A stretch of 64,000 bases of DNA from Philopedon plagiatum (lineage: Eukaryota; Arthropoda; Insecta; Coleoptera; Curculionidae), in contig OZ020189.1 of NCBI GenBank assembly GCA_963971165.1, positions 75,907,659-75,971,658 on the forward strand, in the 5' to 3' direction. Position 1 is the stretch's first letter. Every line of letters starts with the position of its first letter. Below, piece after piece: positions 43,478-59,399 of the stretch. The notes beneath the pieces are model-generated. The model ran no database searches, was not told the DNA's origin, and saw only the letters and a list, made by a program, of their open reading frames with translations. The translations under genes and the position numbers were made by a program.

Positions 43478-44231
43478 GATTATTATCAATAATTGTCAAA
43501 TGGCAAGAAATAATGACATTTCTGTAGTGCTCGAGTGTTTTTTTTTTGGCCGCGCCTTGCGGTCATGGCCAACTAATAACAAAACCTGAAAACCGTATAT
43601 GATTTTTACTATATAAAAATGTCAAACTGACATTTTTTCTAAAACTATCTATTTTCGGAATAGACAACCTTATACAAAGTTACCCTTATTTTTAATGCTG
43701 AGTAGGGTAAAAGTATAAAAAAGGGGGCTTCCATTTGAAAAAAATGACTTTTAACGATTTTTTCAAATTCATTTTCAATGTTAGTTTTTGATCACCCTGT
43801 ATTTATTTATTACCAAATTATCAACACAGTCTACTAAAGTAGATCCCCTTCCACAAGGAAACCAACCCCAATTAAATCATAAAGGCATTCATGTAGGAAA
43901 AATCGATAATTACTCGTATTTTTCGGCCTGCAAAACGTCATTTTTGGCATAAAATTTGAGATATATCAAAAATGGTTAGAGTTAGGTATAGGAGATTATA
44001 CATGAAATGCGATTAGAATTTTACGTAAAATCCGAAAATGAAATAATACATAGGGTGTTCCATTTAAAATAAGCAAGTTGATATCTACTTCCGGTACAAC
44101 CGGAAGTGCCACCATTTTGAAAATATTTTAGCCGAATTGCCCCCATTGACATTAGTATGACACCAAATTTTAAGATCTTAGCTAATTATACTTTTTCCAT
44201 AATCGATCGCGGCAGTTCGTCGTGGGACACC

Positions 44232-44343
<112 letters not shown>

Positions 44344-45559
44344 GTATGTCAAGCGTTTACTTCCAAGACATTTTTTGTGACGTTATGACGAGTTCCAAGA
44401 CAATTGCCGTTTTCCGGGACGGTCTTGGAAATTTTATATGTCTAATGCCTGTTTCCAGGACGGTCTCGGAATTCATTTCGGCACTATATGTTAATCGCTC
44501 AGTTCCGGGACAGTATAATATAGAAATTATATATTGCAAAGCAAAAATGACCATATAGTAAAAATATGGAAAACATAAAAGATGACTACCACTTGGTTTA
44601 AACTTGGGTTTTGCTTGTGCCCAAATGAAACCGTATTGCTTTTGCTTAGTCGTCCGTCTATAGACGCATGACACGGACTTAGGTATACTTTAAAAGTAGG
44701 TGCCTTAGAGGTCTTTATACTTCAGGATTAGGTAATTTTTTTTTTGTTAAAATGGAACATATTATGATGTAACTTAAAGGCTCGTATGGATTCGGGCGCT
44801 GTACCTGAAATAAAATGCCAAGATTTGTCGTACCGATTTGTATGCCTACCGACTATTTTGGAAACCGGGATATACATATGTATATACGTGTGAAAATTTG
44901 AGATTAAAATCTAGTGAATAAATGCAAATACTCTCTTGAAAACCTGACATTTGAGGGCTGCTGGCAACCACACAGGAAAGAGATATTAAGATTTGCAAGT
45001 ATCAAGTATTCCAATCTGCTTTGTAGCCAAGCTAGATAAATAAAGTACAATTTACTTTAGTTCATTATTAAGAAGATAAAATATATAGTATCTTCCGGTT
45101 AATTATAAATCTCAACAAAACATTTCTGTAAAAAGCGGCTAAGTTTTGCTCGAATGAAAAAAGTAATGAGCTACAAGATGCAGTCATGTTCAATTTCATT
45201 GTAGGTAAAACCTGTTTTTGAAAAATATCGTCTAAAAAACCGACTTAAATTACAGAAATAATCATTTAATTTTATTGTAAGTTTGCGTCTTATTTTAAGT
45301 TAATTTGGAAAACAAAAAGTTCGTTTTGTAACTCACAATATTTTTCAGAGCCAGAAACTCTCATTAAAATTGAACTTGGAAGAATTTTACCTCATTACCT
45401 TTAGCGACCAAGCAAGCAAGGTCCCTTTTACAGAAATGTTTTTTTTTTCTATTATAGTTAATTTTATAGGTAGATTTTTTATTTTCATTGGTTGTGTTTT
45501 GATTCCTCGCCTTAAGCTTTAATCGCATAGCCCTTTTTGTGGTCCCCTACTTTTCTTGA

Positions 45560-45880
45560 CCGACTTTCACTTCCCTCGTTAGAGGAAGTATTTTATTCGT
45601 AAAAAAAACTCCTCTCGAGATTTTTTCAGATCGCCACGTTTTGGGATCCCTAAATCACGAGCAAACATAGTTTTGCATTTCCGTCGGTGTGCCTGTCTGT
45701 CTGTTGGCGCGAAAACTCGAATAGAAAAAAATTTGATTTTGCATATGAATCGGCTTCATTCTGACTCTAAACCGACTACACTTCCCGTGAAATATATACA
45801 GGGTGAGCACCTTAAAAAAATTAATTGTTATTTTTTGTTGCTGTACATCAAAAAGGATTATTTTACAAAAAAGGTACTTT
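45560..45880 (+). repeat. Dispersed CCGTCGGTGTG repeat, copy in the left arm
   Basis: Matches 28560-28880 and, inverted, 51590-51900. Confidence 0.55.
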
Positions 45881-46920
45881 TAATCTCCCATATATAGGAC
45901 GAACAAATCAAAAAATTAGATATTTTCTATTAATTGAAGTACTTAGTATTTATCTTTGATACATATCACTATTTATATATTACATATTTTACGTCACCTG
46001 GCTTTTATTTTTTATGAAATTGGTTGCTCAGTCATACAGGGTGAGAAGTTTTCAATAGCATTTTCTTATGGCTGTTTAATGAAAAAGGTATTTGGATGAA
46101 CCGAAAGCTTGGCGCCACATTTTTATATACAAAACGGAGTAAAAAATTAAAAACCAACTATGTTTAATTTGGCAATAACTCTGGAACACTGAATCAAAAT
46201 AAATAATAATTTATACACAGTTGAAGAGTTCATGTAGAAAATAAACTTTAAAATTTTTATACGGGGTGTGAAATTAAAAAAAAATTGTTTATTTTTCCTA
46301 CGAATGTGATTGGTCTTAATGTAATTTTAATAAGTAGCTTTTTGATTTTCAAAAGAAGTTGCACATTTGATCTGATATACGGAATAAACAAATATTGTTT
46401 ATTTACGCTTCTGGCTAGAGAAAAGTAGGGTACTATACCTGTTAGAGGAAGTAAGTATTGTATTAGCGAAAAAATCACTTTTCGAGTTTTTTTTTCAGAT
46501 CTTCAGGTTTTGGGGTATCTAGACCACGTTGTCTGTTGTTTCAGACACTTAAAAACCACATAATCAAAAAGAAAAAGATATATTTTATCTAAAAATTATT
46601 TTGTGTTGGTCTAAAAAATAAAGTTACTTGTAATGCTTTAGATACATGATGGGCAACCTTAAAAATTAAATTTTGTTGGTTTTGTTCTAACAAAGTACTA
46701 TACAAATATTACTCAGACAGGCTGTGAAATTTTAACTAGAATTTAGTTTCTTTTTGCTTTAAATCGGGAATATAAGTCTGAAAATGTATTTGAATGTACC
46801 TAAAGCTTTTAGTTACACTTTAAATTTTTCATAAAATACAGCCTACTTGACCTCATTTCGCAAGGGAAGTTCCGAGCAAAGACTTTTGCAGATATTTTAC
46901 GCAACTCTGGTAAGTAAGTA

Positions 46921-49372
46921 ACACCAGAGACTATAAATAATGTATATGGATGTATGTATTATTTAGTCTATGGTAATACGTAAGGTACATCTCACATATT
47001 TAAAGTACTCCGCCACAAATATCTCAGCGCTTATTAAATCTGACAAAAAAGTATACCTCCGTTTGTATCTTTGTTTCTCGTGTTATCATTATTTTGAATT
47101 GGGAATATGCACGCATTTTTTATTGCTTAAATCGTTCAAGCAAGTCACAACAAACCCAAAAATATTATTTTGAAGAAAATTGCTATAGTGATCTAACTAA
47201 AGAAAATTTTTTACTTTTCGGTATAATTTATTAGAACTTAAAAACCTACTAACGTAATATATTATTTATTTATATCAGCCCAGCGCGTGGCTGTTTCGTG
47301 CTAAGTTCTTAAATCAAATCTTTTTTATCTTTTTGCACGAAAGTTTTAATTTTTTATTTCTGACAGCCCACGAAGACCGACGTCTAAGTACCATGTACCG
47401 TGCGTGGGTGTACTGGGGAAGTCCGACTCACACATCCAGAGCTGGAAACATCTGTTCTGCGATGAGTACGATTTTTGAATCTTGCAGTATTAAAATTATT
47501 AAGCAGCAAATAAATTTTTTACAGTAACTACGTCTGTTTTTATCAAGCGTATTTTCATTAAATCGTGAAGTAATAGATATTATACAGGGTGTCAAAAAAG
47601 TCTGGATAGGTATTGCAAATATTTCAAAAACTACTGAATATGTATTTCTGAAAATGACTGGATTATTGCAGGCCGATTAGGATAGGTCTGCATGAATAGC
47701 TCACATACTATTTACTTCCTGTTGTGTTCTCCGGCGGTCACCATATCCAATCAATATTAAAATTTCAATTTTTTCTCCTTCAATTAAAGCTAGTAAAGCT
47801 ACCATCCTAATTTCTAGTTTTTGATGCTTATGAATGAAGATTTGATAACTGTCTATTTATCATCTGACAATACCTAGCTGATTCCAAAAGTGTTTTCTCA
47901 CCTTTCTATTTTCGAAAAATTAATTAATAATTTAATTTTTTTACATAAATCTATTATTTTGACAAATAAATCAATTAACCTGTATATCTTTGAATTTGCC
48001 TTTTATGTGACTATTTGAATCTTCAAAAATATACAGGACTTTCCATTTAAAATAAAAAAATTACTATTCTTTCTGACTAACTCTGCATAGTGACAGAAAC
48101 GGTTTTATCCTTCCAAGGTGTGCCGTTTTTAATATAGCCGTGTCAGCTTTTAAAAATATATTTTCAGTAGTTTTTGAAATATTTGCAATACTCCAGGCTT
48201 TTTAACACCCCGTATATTATTTACTTGTTTGTTTTGTAGGTATCCAGGTATTTCTAAGTTCTGGGATTTTGGAAAAATAAATTTTAGTGCATTGCTAAGT
48301 AAGAGAAAGTAAAATATTTATTTCGACACAACTTTTTAAATACTTTTGGAATTAATGGGGGGGGGGGTGGCAAATTTCATTACCCCCTCCCCCCACGTAA
48401 ATTCGCCCTTGGATTGATCATGTGCCTGTCAAAACTTCGGTATTACTGTCGAAAAAATGATGTGTATTTTTAATAATTGTTTTTTTTGATTTCGCGAGGT
48501 AAGTTCCGGGAAAATTTTTGCAGATTTTTTTAATGCAAATTGCATATGCATATACTAATTCAAAATAAATCTAGCGAGGAACAAATTATACTGATATTTA
48601 ACGTCGAGTTCCGGGACCGCAAAAATACGTAATATACAGCTAATGTATGTTTCCAGGACCGACCTATCTTTAGCTTTAGTATACGTTTATTTTTTTAAGT
48701 TTGAGGGACTGACTGTAGTGCCCCCAACCTTCACTATTAAGCCTTTTATCGAAGAAACTTAGAATACGTTTCGCCGCCTCGCATTTCCGAACTGGAGAAA
48801 ACAAAACGGTTTCTTTGTGCTTAGGGGTAGCAGGTTAATGTTCTAAAAAACTTCCGAGATTCAAATTTTAATCACTTTTGATAAATAATCAAATCCAAAA
48901 TGGATTCGTTTGGATACTTATTACTTATATTAATTGGTTCATCGTCAAAACTCTAGAGTATTCCCAGTGGCGCTAGAGTTAAATATTAAATTTAACATAT
49001 TGGTAGGCTATACAAAGAGTTTGTCCTGATAAAAGGTTGCCAGACTAGCTTTTTGACAAAATTACAAACTGTAGTTACCTACATAGATATGCGGTTGCTC
49101 CGTGTTCTTGTGTAAAAAGTAAGCTTGTTGAAAAACGGTGAAAAACGTTAGGGGGAAGCGACGCAGAGTAAAAGTAAAAACAAATATTGAAAATGCGTAC
49201 GTTTTACATAGGTACTATGGTGTGGAAATGGTTGAGTAATATATGTTACTACAACTTAAAAGTCGTTAGGTGGAGCAACTGGGGCAGCGAGACCGAGTAA
49301 AAGTAAAAACAAGGAAAACCAATTTTTGACTTTTGGCAATGTATACCTTAGTTGGTTTCGTGTGGGTAGTTT
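46921..49372. other. Left part of the spacer between the inverted arms
   Basis: No supported gene. It contains the fold-back MITE at 47585-48212, a poly(G) stretch at 48358-48369 followed by poly(C) at 48384-48397, and otherwise AT-rich DNA. Confidence 0.4.
47585..48212. mobile_element. Short CAGGGTGTCAAAAAAG fold-back MITE, 628 bp
   Basis: Ends CAGGGTGTCAAAAAAGTC and CTTTTTAACACCCCG are inverted and flanked by TA. TTTCAAAAACTACTGAA at 47617 recurs inverted near 48165. A degenerate TTTTAAATGGAA block lies about 175 nt from the right end. Confidence 0.7.
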
Positions 49373-49678
49373 CTACTGAGGTACATAGGATTTCCAAAAT
49401 ACTTGAAAATGTTCATTTTGAACTATCTTCTGCGAAATGTTACACACACTGAGTACAAAATCAAAATCATACATAAATTTCCAATACGGTAATACACTTT
49501 TGCGATTAGCAATATGTTTTTGAGTACGCACATGTCTGTCACCCACCCATTTACTGGTATGGAAAAGAAAGACGTCGCAAAATTTACAATGAATACGGCT
49601 TCCCGTATAATGTAAACCTGGGTAGCGACGGATAAATTTATTTACTGAAATGACGAAAGGTAAACCTTTGCGCGACAT
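49373..49678 (-). CDS. CGGBP1-like zinc-finger fragment (101 aa)
   Basis: The frame starts at 49678. Around residues 24-56 it has a Thr-Gly-x-x-x-x-Cys-x2-Cys segment, then His-Thr, and an His-x4-Lys-His end. This matches the BED-like finger of CGGBP1-type proteins, which derive from hAT transposases and bind DNA. The usual longer C-terminal region is short or missing, so it is probably a remnant of a hAT-derived gene. The stop lies at 49373. Confidence 0.5.
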   Translation of the reverse strand: MSRKGLPFVISVNKFIRRYPGLHYTGSRIHCKFCDVFLFHTSKWVGDRHVRTQKHIANRKSVLPYWKFMYDFDFVLSVCNISQKIVQNEHFQVFWKSYVPQ

Positions 49679-49714
49679 TTTTAAAAATAAAGTATAGCAT
49701 TACACGCCTTCACG

Positions 49715-50368
49715 TAGAGATGTTACAGTGGAACTGGACCTGTTCTTTTGGAATAGGTATCCTATAGGTACCTATTCCGTGTACCTATTACCAGGTATCA
49801 GATATACCTATTGCGATTCCGCTGGCACCGTGACGGGTTACGGCGCACTGTCGCGTTTGGAATCTCTTGTTTCAGTGAAATCGGTTGTCGGTTACAGGTA
49901 CAAGTCCAGTACAGGTATAATAGGAAATAGGAATTTTCTTAAATCGGATGGGTTACCTATTATCGAAGCAGCTGAATGAAATTTGAAACGCGTTTTTTTT
50001 TTCATAATATGTAAAATAAATGGACTGTAATTCTAAAATCTTTCAATAGCATGTGATAGAAAAGAAACGAATCAAAGTCCCTGATTTATCTATCTACCTA
50101 TGCCACTAAAATATATATATATAATATATAGGGATAGGATGTTTTATTTTTCATCAGAAGAAATTAAAAAATAGAAAAATAACCAAAAATATAGAACTAT
50201 TATTAAAAAAAAAAACAAATATTTTTCAAAATAAAAATAAAAAAATTCTCGGCTCGAATATCACTTGAATATACTTAATGCGGAATAGGTTGGACCTGGA
50301 ATAGGTTTGTGTTTGGAACAGGTACAGGTCCTATTAGGTACAAAAAAAGATATTCCGTAACATCCCTA
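49715..50368. mobile_element. hAT-type MITE, 654 bp
   Basis: Inverted ends TAGAGATGTTAC and GTAACATCCCTA are flanked by the perfect 8 bp direct repeat CCTTCACG (49707-49714 and 50369-50376). Near both ends, short palindromic variants of GGAATAGGTACCTATTCC are repeated. No transposase frame. Confidence 0.85.
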
Positions 50369-51589
50369 CCTTCACGATGATCCGCTCCATCCTGCAAGAT
50401 TGACTAGTAAACATCGCCTAATACGTCGCATCTATCTGATTCACCCGCAACGCACATTCGCCGTCGCTGAGTTTACACCTTTTTCACCAAGCTTAGTCAT
50501 AAGGTTTAAAAATCCTTGATTGTGGAATATAAGTAACCAGAGTTGTGTAAAAAATCTGCAAAAATCCTTTGCACGGAACTTCCCGCGTGAAATCAAGTCA
50601 AGTAGCCTGTGTTGCCTGAGAAATCTAAACTTTAACGAAAAGCTTTAGGTACATCCAAATACTTTTTCAGACTTCCGAGTTAAAGGAAAAAATAACTAAA
50701 TTCTAATTAAAATTTCACACCCTGTATGAGTAATATTTGTATAATACCTAGTTAGAGCAAAACCAACAAAATTTATATCAACGGTAAAAGCCTTTTACTT
50801 GTATATAAACAAAATAATTTTAAGATAAAATTATACCTTTTTCTTTTTGATTAAGTACTTTTAAAGTTTCTGAAACATCAGACAACGTGGTCTAGATACC
50901 CCAAAACCTGAAGATCTGAAAAAAACTCGAAAAGTGATTTTTTCGCTACTACAATACTTACTTCCTCTAATAGATATAGTACCCTACTTTCCTCTAGCGG
51001 AGTCTAGCGAGAAGCGTAAATAAACAATATTTGTTTATTCCGTATATCAGATCAAATGGGCAACTTCTTTTGAAAATGAAAAAGCTATATATGAAAAATT
51101 CCATTAAGACCAATCACATCCATAGGAAAAATAAAAAGATTTTTTTTAATTTCACGCCCTGTATAAAAACTGTCAGTTAATTTTCTACGTAAAATCTCTT
51201 TATGTAAAATATTGTTTATTTTGATTCAGGGTTCTAGAGTTATTGCAAAATTAAACATATCTTTTTTTAAATTTTTTTCCACTTATTGTATCAAAAATCT
51301 AAGTTGTAACTGAAAGCTCATCCAAGTTTTTCAATTAAAACAGCAATAAGAAAATACTATTTAAAACTGCGCACCCTGTATGGCAGCGCAACTAATTTCA
51401 TAAAAAAATAGAAACCTACTAACGTAAAATATGTAATATGTAAATAGTAATATGTGTCTCAGATAATTAGTACTTTAATTAATAGACAGTATCTAATTTT
51501 TTAATTGTTCGTAATATATCTGGGAAATTAAAAGTATCTTTATTTACATTAGCGACAAGCCTTGGCTATAGCATACAAATTTTTCAAAA

Positions 51590-51900
51590 ATAATCGTTTT
51601 TGAGGTACAGCAACAAAAAATAGTAATTAATTTTTTAAGGTGCTTACCGTGTATATATTTCACGGGTTTAGAGTCAACATGAAACCGATTCGTAGGCAAA
51701 ATTTAATTTTTTTCTATTCGTGTTTTCAAGTCTTCGCGCCAACAGACAGACAGGCACACCGACGGAAATGGGAAACGATATTTACTCGTGATTTAGGGAT
51801 CCCAAAACGTGACGAACTGAAAAAACCTCGAGAGGAGGTTTTTTAAAGAATACAATACTTCCTCCTGCGACGGAAGTGAAAGTCGATCAAGAAAAGTAGG
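51590..51900 (-). repeat. Dispersed CCGTCGGTGTG repeat, copy in the right arm
   Basis: Reverse complement of the 45560-45880 copy, as expected if both belong to the inverted arms. Confidence 0.55.
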
Positions 51901-52690
51901 GGACCACAAAAGGGCTATGCGATTAAACCTTAAGGCGAGGAATCAAAACACAACCAAAGAAAATAAAAAATCGATCTATATAATTAACTATAATAGAAAA
52001 CAAAAACATTTCTGTAAAAGGGCTTGCTTGCTTGATCGCAAAAGGTAATGAGGTAAAATACTTCCAAGTTCAATTTTAATGAGAGGTCCTCGCTCTGACA
52101 AATATTGTGAGTTACAAAACGAACTTTTTGTTTTCCAAATTAAATTAAAATCGCATGAAAATATAATGAAATGACAATTTATGTAACTTAAGTCGGTTTT
52201 TAGACAATATTATTTTTCAAAAACAGTAAGTCACAATAAAATTGAACTTGACTGCATCTTGTATAGCTTACTAGTTTTTACGGTCAAGCAAAACTTGGCC
52301 TCTTTTTACAGAAATGTTTTGTTGAGATTTATAATTAACCGGAAGATACTATATTTTTTTATCTTCTTAATAATAAAATAAAGTACATTCTACTTTATTT
52401 ATTTAGCTCGGCTAGGAAGCATGTTGAAATTCTTGATACTTGCAAATCTTTGTACTGTATGGTTGCCAGCAGCCTTTATACTATAGATTTCCAAGAGAGT
52501 ACTTGCATTTATTTGGGTTACTATATTTTAATCTCTAATTTTCACACGTACATATGTTTATCAAAGTTTCCAAAATATTCGGTAGGTATACAAATTGGTA
52601 CGACAACCTTGACATGTTTTTTTAAGGAACAGCCCTCGAATCCGTCCGAGCCTTTAAGTTACAGAATAATATGTCCCGCAGTTCCGTTTT

Positions 52691-53910
52691 TACCATGGAT
52701 TTATTAGGACTGGATACGGGATGATTTAACATTATTTGAAGCAAAAACAAACCATTCTAAACGACACTGTAAATAGAATTTGTAAACATTGGCCTCATCT
52801 TATTTTACTAATTTTACCTTGTATTTTTGTACAAAAAATACGTTAGAAGCATCACAAGATTTACTAAAAGTAATAAAAGCCCTAATATATTTTATTTTCT
52901 GCTAAATAATAATAAATTTAAGTTAAAAAGGTTTTATTATTTGTAGGTTATGTTATTTCTAAAGGTGTTTATTTAAAGTCGCCCCGAGTCATTTATAAAT
53001 CTATAAGTCGCACTTTTTCTTTTCTAGTTCTAGTTTCTGTGTTCATAACAAATAACAAATATAAGGCTTCACGTTCGATACGCTCACAGTATACGGACAT
53101 CGAATCCTTCTTAATAATAAATCCATGGTTTTTACTATGTCTACAGAAAAAAAAATTACCTAACAGAAGTTTTAGAGTGCGTAAAATCTATTTGATTATC
53201 ATCAAAATAAAGAAAATATTTTTTATGAAATGCCTTGTATTTTATGTTTGTTTTTATTTAAATTTACGCACAATTCTATATTAAATAAGAGGTTACACAA
53301 ACCGTTTTAAACTTTAGCAACTTCACTATCTTCCAAGTGCCACTTAGAGTAAAGCAAAACTTGTGACACAATATGCCTACATTTATAGCAGATTTTAAAA
53401 AATGTATATGTATAGGGTGTTCATTCCATTAAAAAAGTATTATTTTATTGTCATACTTTTTTGGATCGTTCTGTATAAAAATATTTTGAACAATAGGTTT
53501 TTTGATTCCACAGCTTTTCGTTAGGACGTTTACTCTATAATAATTGTAATGGAGACTGATCTATTGAACAATAATGGGGCACCCTGAGTATCTAAAAGCT
53601 AATGCGAGATGAAGCATCTCGCAGTTTTAGATGCATAATATATGTAGGTCCTACTTGAAAAAAAAATCAAGATTTTACTAATTATAAGTTATTTACAGAG
53701 GTGCAGTAATTCATAAAATGAAACCTATATATACAGTCTCCATTTCTAACTTTCAAAATTGTCCTGGAAATAAACGATTCTTACAAAATGTCATGTAACT
53801 AAAATATTTCTAGCACAAAAGGAATACCATAGGTTTTTGTAAAAGGCAAATATGAAGTACAATAATACTCTTATAAACACAAAACAAAATATACACATAA
53901 TATCTATATA
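52691..53910. other. Non-coding right flank of the inverted arm
   Basis: AT-rich. No supported gene. Confidence 0.4.
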
Positions 53911-54226
53911 CGAAAATGTCTTGGAACACGACGTAACATACTGAAAGTAGCATATCTCAAAAATTTGAGCATGAATTTGAAAATCTCAAGTTATTCACAT
54001 AGTTGACCTTATGTATGTTAAATCCAACGCTATGTACACAACCTAAAATATATACATACTTTTATATACGAAAATGTCTTGGAACACGACATAACATACT
54101 TAATGTAACATATCTCAAAAATTTGAGCATGAATTTAAAAATCTCAAGTTTTTTCACATAGTTGACCTTATATATGTTGCATCCAACGCTATGTACATAG
54201 AACTTACAAAAGTCCCGGAACCCGGC
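53911..54226. repeat. Two tandem copies of a 158 bp unit
   Basis: CGAAAATGTCTTGGAACACG starts at 53911 and again at 54069. The units share TCTCAAAAATTTGAGCATGAA and ATCCAACGCTATGTACA in order. They lie just inside the right (TA)n tract. Confidence 0.75.
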
Positions 54227-54231
54227 AATTG

Positions 54232-56284
<2,053 letters not shown>

Positions 56285-56357
<73 letters not shown>
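56285..56357. repeat. (TA)n microsatellite
   Basis: Pure TA, directly joined to AAAAAGGGGG of the satellite. The same word follows TATATA at every unit junction. Confidence 0.95.
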
Positions 56358-56362
<5 letters not shown>

Positions 56363-56460
56363 GGGGGAAAAATTTTGGCTAATCGGACAAAACCAGTAAG
56401 TTGCGTTCTTGCATTAAAGTACGGGGAGTCCAAGACCTTATGGATAACCCCGGGCCGGTA

Positions 56461-56501
56461 GACAGTTAGCTTTCGTCCTTATTAGGACTCATCAGACTGA
56501 C
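56461..56501 (-). ncRNA. Hammerhead ribozyme, satellite unit 1
   Basis: On the minus strand: GTCAGT, CTGATGA, GTCCT-AATA-AGGAC, GAA, AGCT, A, ACTGTC. The core is canonical. Stem II has five perfect pairs with a 4 nt loop. Stem I is CAGT/ACTG, extended after a T-T mismatch. Stem III is the palindrome AGCU, and the predicted cleavage triplet is CUA. Confidence 0.82.
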
Positions 56502-56952
56502 TTAACCCTTTGGCACCTTTCCACACATAGAACCCTCGCATATTATGTCGTCCGCTTTGGATAAAGACGGTACACAATACACGTGAGCGCCATCTATGGG
56601 AAGTCACTGAAATGCAATAACACATCTTACTAGAGTAAAGCTGCTACTGTAGGCAACCAGTAAAACAATAACACGTACGGAAACATGACCCCCGGTACCC
56701 GGTACCGATTTTGAGCATCACTCCAGCTATCCACAATTTTGTGGTTTATACTAAGAGTCGCACACTCAGTCCCACCGAGAGCCGTGCAACTCCGTCTAAA
56801 AAGCCATAGAACAAGAATAAGAAAAAATGATTTAGCGTCCGTCATATATAAAAAGGGGGAAAAATTTTGGCTAATCGGACAAAACCAGTAAGTTGCGTTC
56901 TTGCATTAAAGTACGGGGAGTCCAAGACCTTATGGATAACCCCGGGCCGGTA

Positions 56953-56993
56953 GACAGTTAGCTTTCGTCCTTATTAGGACTCATCAGACTGAC
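56953..56993 (-). ncRNA. Hammerhead ribozyme, satellite unit 2
   Basis: Same motif as unit 1. Confidence 0.82.
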
Positions 56994-57444
56994 TTAACCC
57001 TTTGGCACCTTTCCACACATAGAACCCTCGCATATTATGTCGTCCGCTTTGGATAAAGACGGTACACAATACACGTGAGCGCCATCTATGGGAAGTCACT
57101 GAAATGCAATAACACATCTTACTAGAGTAAAGCTGCTACTGTAGGCAACCAGTAAAACAATAATACGTACGGAAACATGACCCCCGGTACCCGGTACCGA
57201 TTTTGAGCATCACTCCAGCTATCCACAATTTTGTGGTTTATACTAAGAGTCGCACACTCAGTCCCACCGAGAGCCGTGCAACTCCGTCTAAAAAGCCATA
57301 GAACAAGAATAAGAAAAAATGATTTAGCGTCCGTCATATATAAAAAGGGGGAAAAATTTTGGCTAATCGGACAAAACCAGTAAGTTGCGTTCTTGCATTA
57401 AAGTACGGGGAGTCCAAGACCTTATGGATAACCCCGGGCCGGTA

Positions 57445-57485
57445 GGCAGTTAGCTTTCGTCCTTATTAGGACTCATCAGACTGAC
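57445..57485 (-). ncRNA. Hammerhead ribozyme, satellite unit 3
   Basis: Same motif as unit 1 except one base in the outer part of stem I (ACTGCC instead of ACTGTC). Confidence 0.8.
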
Positions 57486-57936
57486 TTAACCCTTTGGCAC
57501 CTTTCCACACATAGAACCCTCGCATATTATGTCGTACGCTTTGGATAAAGACGGTACACAATACACGTGAGCGCCATCTATGGGAAGTCACTGAAATGCA
57601 ATAACACATCTTACTAGAGTAAAGCTGCTACTGTAGGCAACCAGTAAAACAATAATACGTACGGAAACATGACCCCCGGTACCCGGTACCGATTTTGAGC
57701 ATCACTCCAGCTATCCACAATTTTGTGGTTTATACTAAGAGTCGCACACTCAGTCCCACCGAGAGCCGTGCAACTCCGTCTAAAAAGCCATAGAACAAGA
57801 ATAAGAAAAAATGATTTAGCGTCCGTCATATATAAAAAGGGGGAAAAGTTTTGGCTAATCGGACAAAACCAGTAAGTTGCGTTCTTGCATTAAAGTACGG
57901 GGAGTCCAAGACCTTATGGATAACCCCGGGCCGGTA

Positions 57937-57977
57937 GACAGTTAGCTTTCGTCCTTATTAGGACTCATCAGACTGAC
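57937..57977 (-). ncRNA. Hammerhead ribozyme, satellite unit 4
   Basis: Same motif as unit 1. Confidence 0.82.
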
Positions 57978-58428
57978 TTAACCCTTTGGCACCTTTCCAC
58001 ACATAGAACCCTCGCATATTATGTCGTCCGCTTTGGATAAAGACGGTACACAATACACGTGAGCGCCATCTATGGGAAGTCACTGAAATGCAATAACACA
58101 TCTTACTAGAGTAATGCTGCTACTGTAGGCAACCAGTAAAACAATAATACGTACGGAAACATGACCCCCGGTACCCGGTACCGATTTTGAGCATCACTCC
58201 AGCTATCCACAATTTTGTGGTTTATACTAAGAGTCGCACACTCAGTCCCACCGAGAGCCGTGCAACTCCGTCTAAAAAGCCATAGAACAAGAATAATAAA
58301 AAATGATTTAGCGTCCGTCATATATAAAAAGGGGGAAAAATTTTGGCTAATCGGACAAAACCAGTAAGTTGCGTTCTTGCATTAAAGTACGGGGAGTCCA
58401 AGACCTTATGGATAACCCCGGGCCGGTA

Positions 58429-58469
58429 GACAGTTAGCTTTCGTCCTTATTAGGACTCATCAGACTGAC
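58429..58469 (-). ncRNA. Hammerhead ribozyme, satellite unit 5 (truncated unit)
   Basis: The motif is complete although the unit is cut 250 bp later by the orientation flip. Confidence 0.82.
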
Positions 58470-58866
58470 TTAACCCTTTGGCACCTTTCCACACATAGAA
58501 CCCTCGCATATTATGTCGTCCGCTTTGGATAAAGACGGTACACAATACACGTGAGCGCCATCTATGGGAAGTCACTGAAATGCAATAACACATCTTACTA
58601 GAGTAAAGCTGCTACTGTAGGCAACCAGTAAAACAATAATACGTACGGAAACATGACCCCCGGTACCCGGTACCGATTTTGAGCATCACTCCAGCTATCC
58701 ACAATTTTGTGGTTTATACAGTAGCAGCTTTACTCTAGTAAGATGTGTTATTGCATTTCAGTGACTTCCCATAGATGGCGCTCACGTGTATTGTGTACCG
58801 TCTTTATCCAAAGCGGACGACATAATATGCGAGGGTTCTATGTGTGGAAAGGTGCCAAAGGGTTAA

Positions 58867-58907
58867 GTCAGTCTGATGAGTCCTAATAAGGACGAAAGCT
58901 AACTGTC
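58867..58907 (+). ncRNA. Hammerhead ribozyme, inverted unit 1
   Basis: Same motif on the plus strand: CTGATGA at 58873-58879, GAA at 58894-58896, predicted cleavage after 58901. Confidence 0.82.
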
Positions 58908-59358
58908 TACCGGCCCGGGGTTATCCATAAGGTCTTGGACTCCCCGTACTTTAATGCAAGAACGCAACTTACTGGTTTTGTCCGATTAGCCAAAATTTTT
59001 CCCCCTTTTTATGTATGACGGACGCTAAATCATTTTTTCTTATTCTTGTTCTACGGCTTTTTAGACGGAGTTGCACGGCTCTCGGTGGGACTGAGTGTGC
59101 GACTCTTAGTATAAACCACACAATTGTGGATAGCTGGAGTGATGCTCAAAATCGGTACCGGGTACCGGGGGTCATGTTTCCGTACGTATTATTGTTTTAC
59201 TGGTTGCCTACAGTAGCAGCTTTACTCTAGTAAGATGTGTTATTGCATTTCAGTGACTTCCCATAGATGGCGCTCACGTGTATTGTGTACCGTCTTTATC
59301 CAAAGCGGACGACATAATATGCGAGGGTTCTATGTGTGGAAAGGTGCTAAAGGGTTAA

Positions 59359-59399
59359 GTCAGTCTGATGAGTCCTAATAAGGACGAAAGCTAACTGTC
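59359..59399 (+). ncRNA. Hammerhead ribozyme, inverted unit 2
   Basis: Same motif, 492 bp after the previous one. Confidence 0.82.

Noticed and set aside
49728..49979. 83-codon frame inside the hAT MITE
   Set aside because: It reads through GGAATAGGTACC palindromes of a non-coding element.
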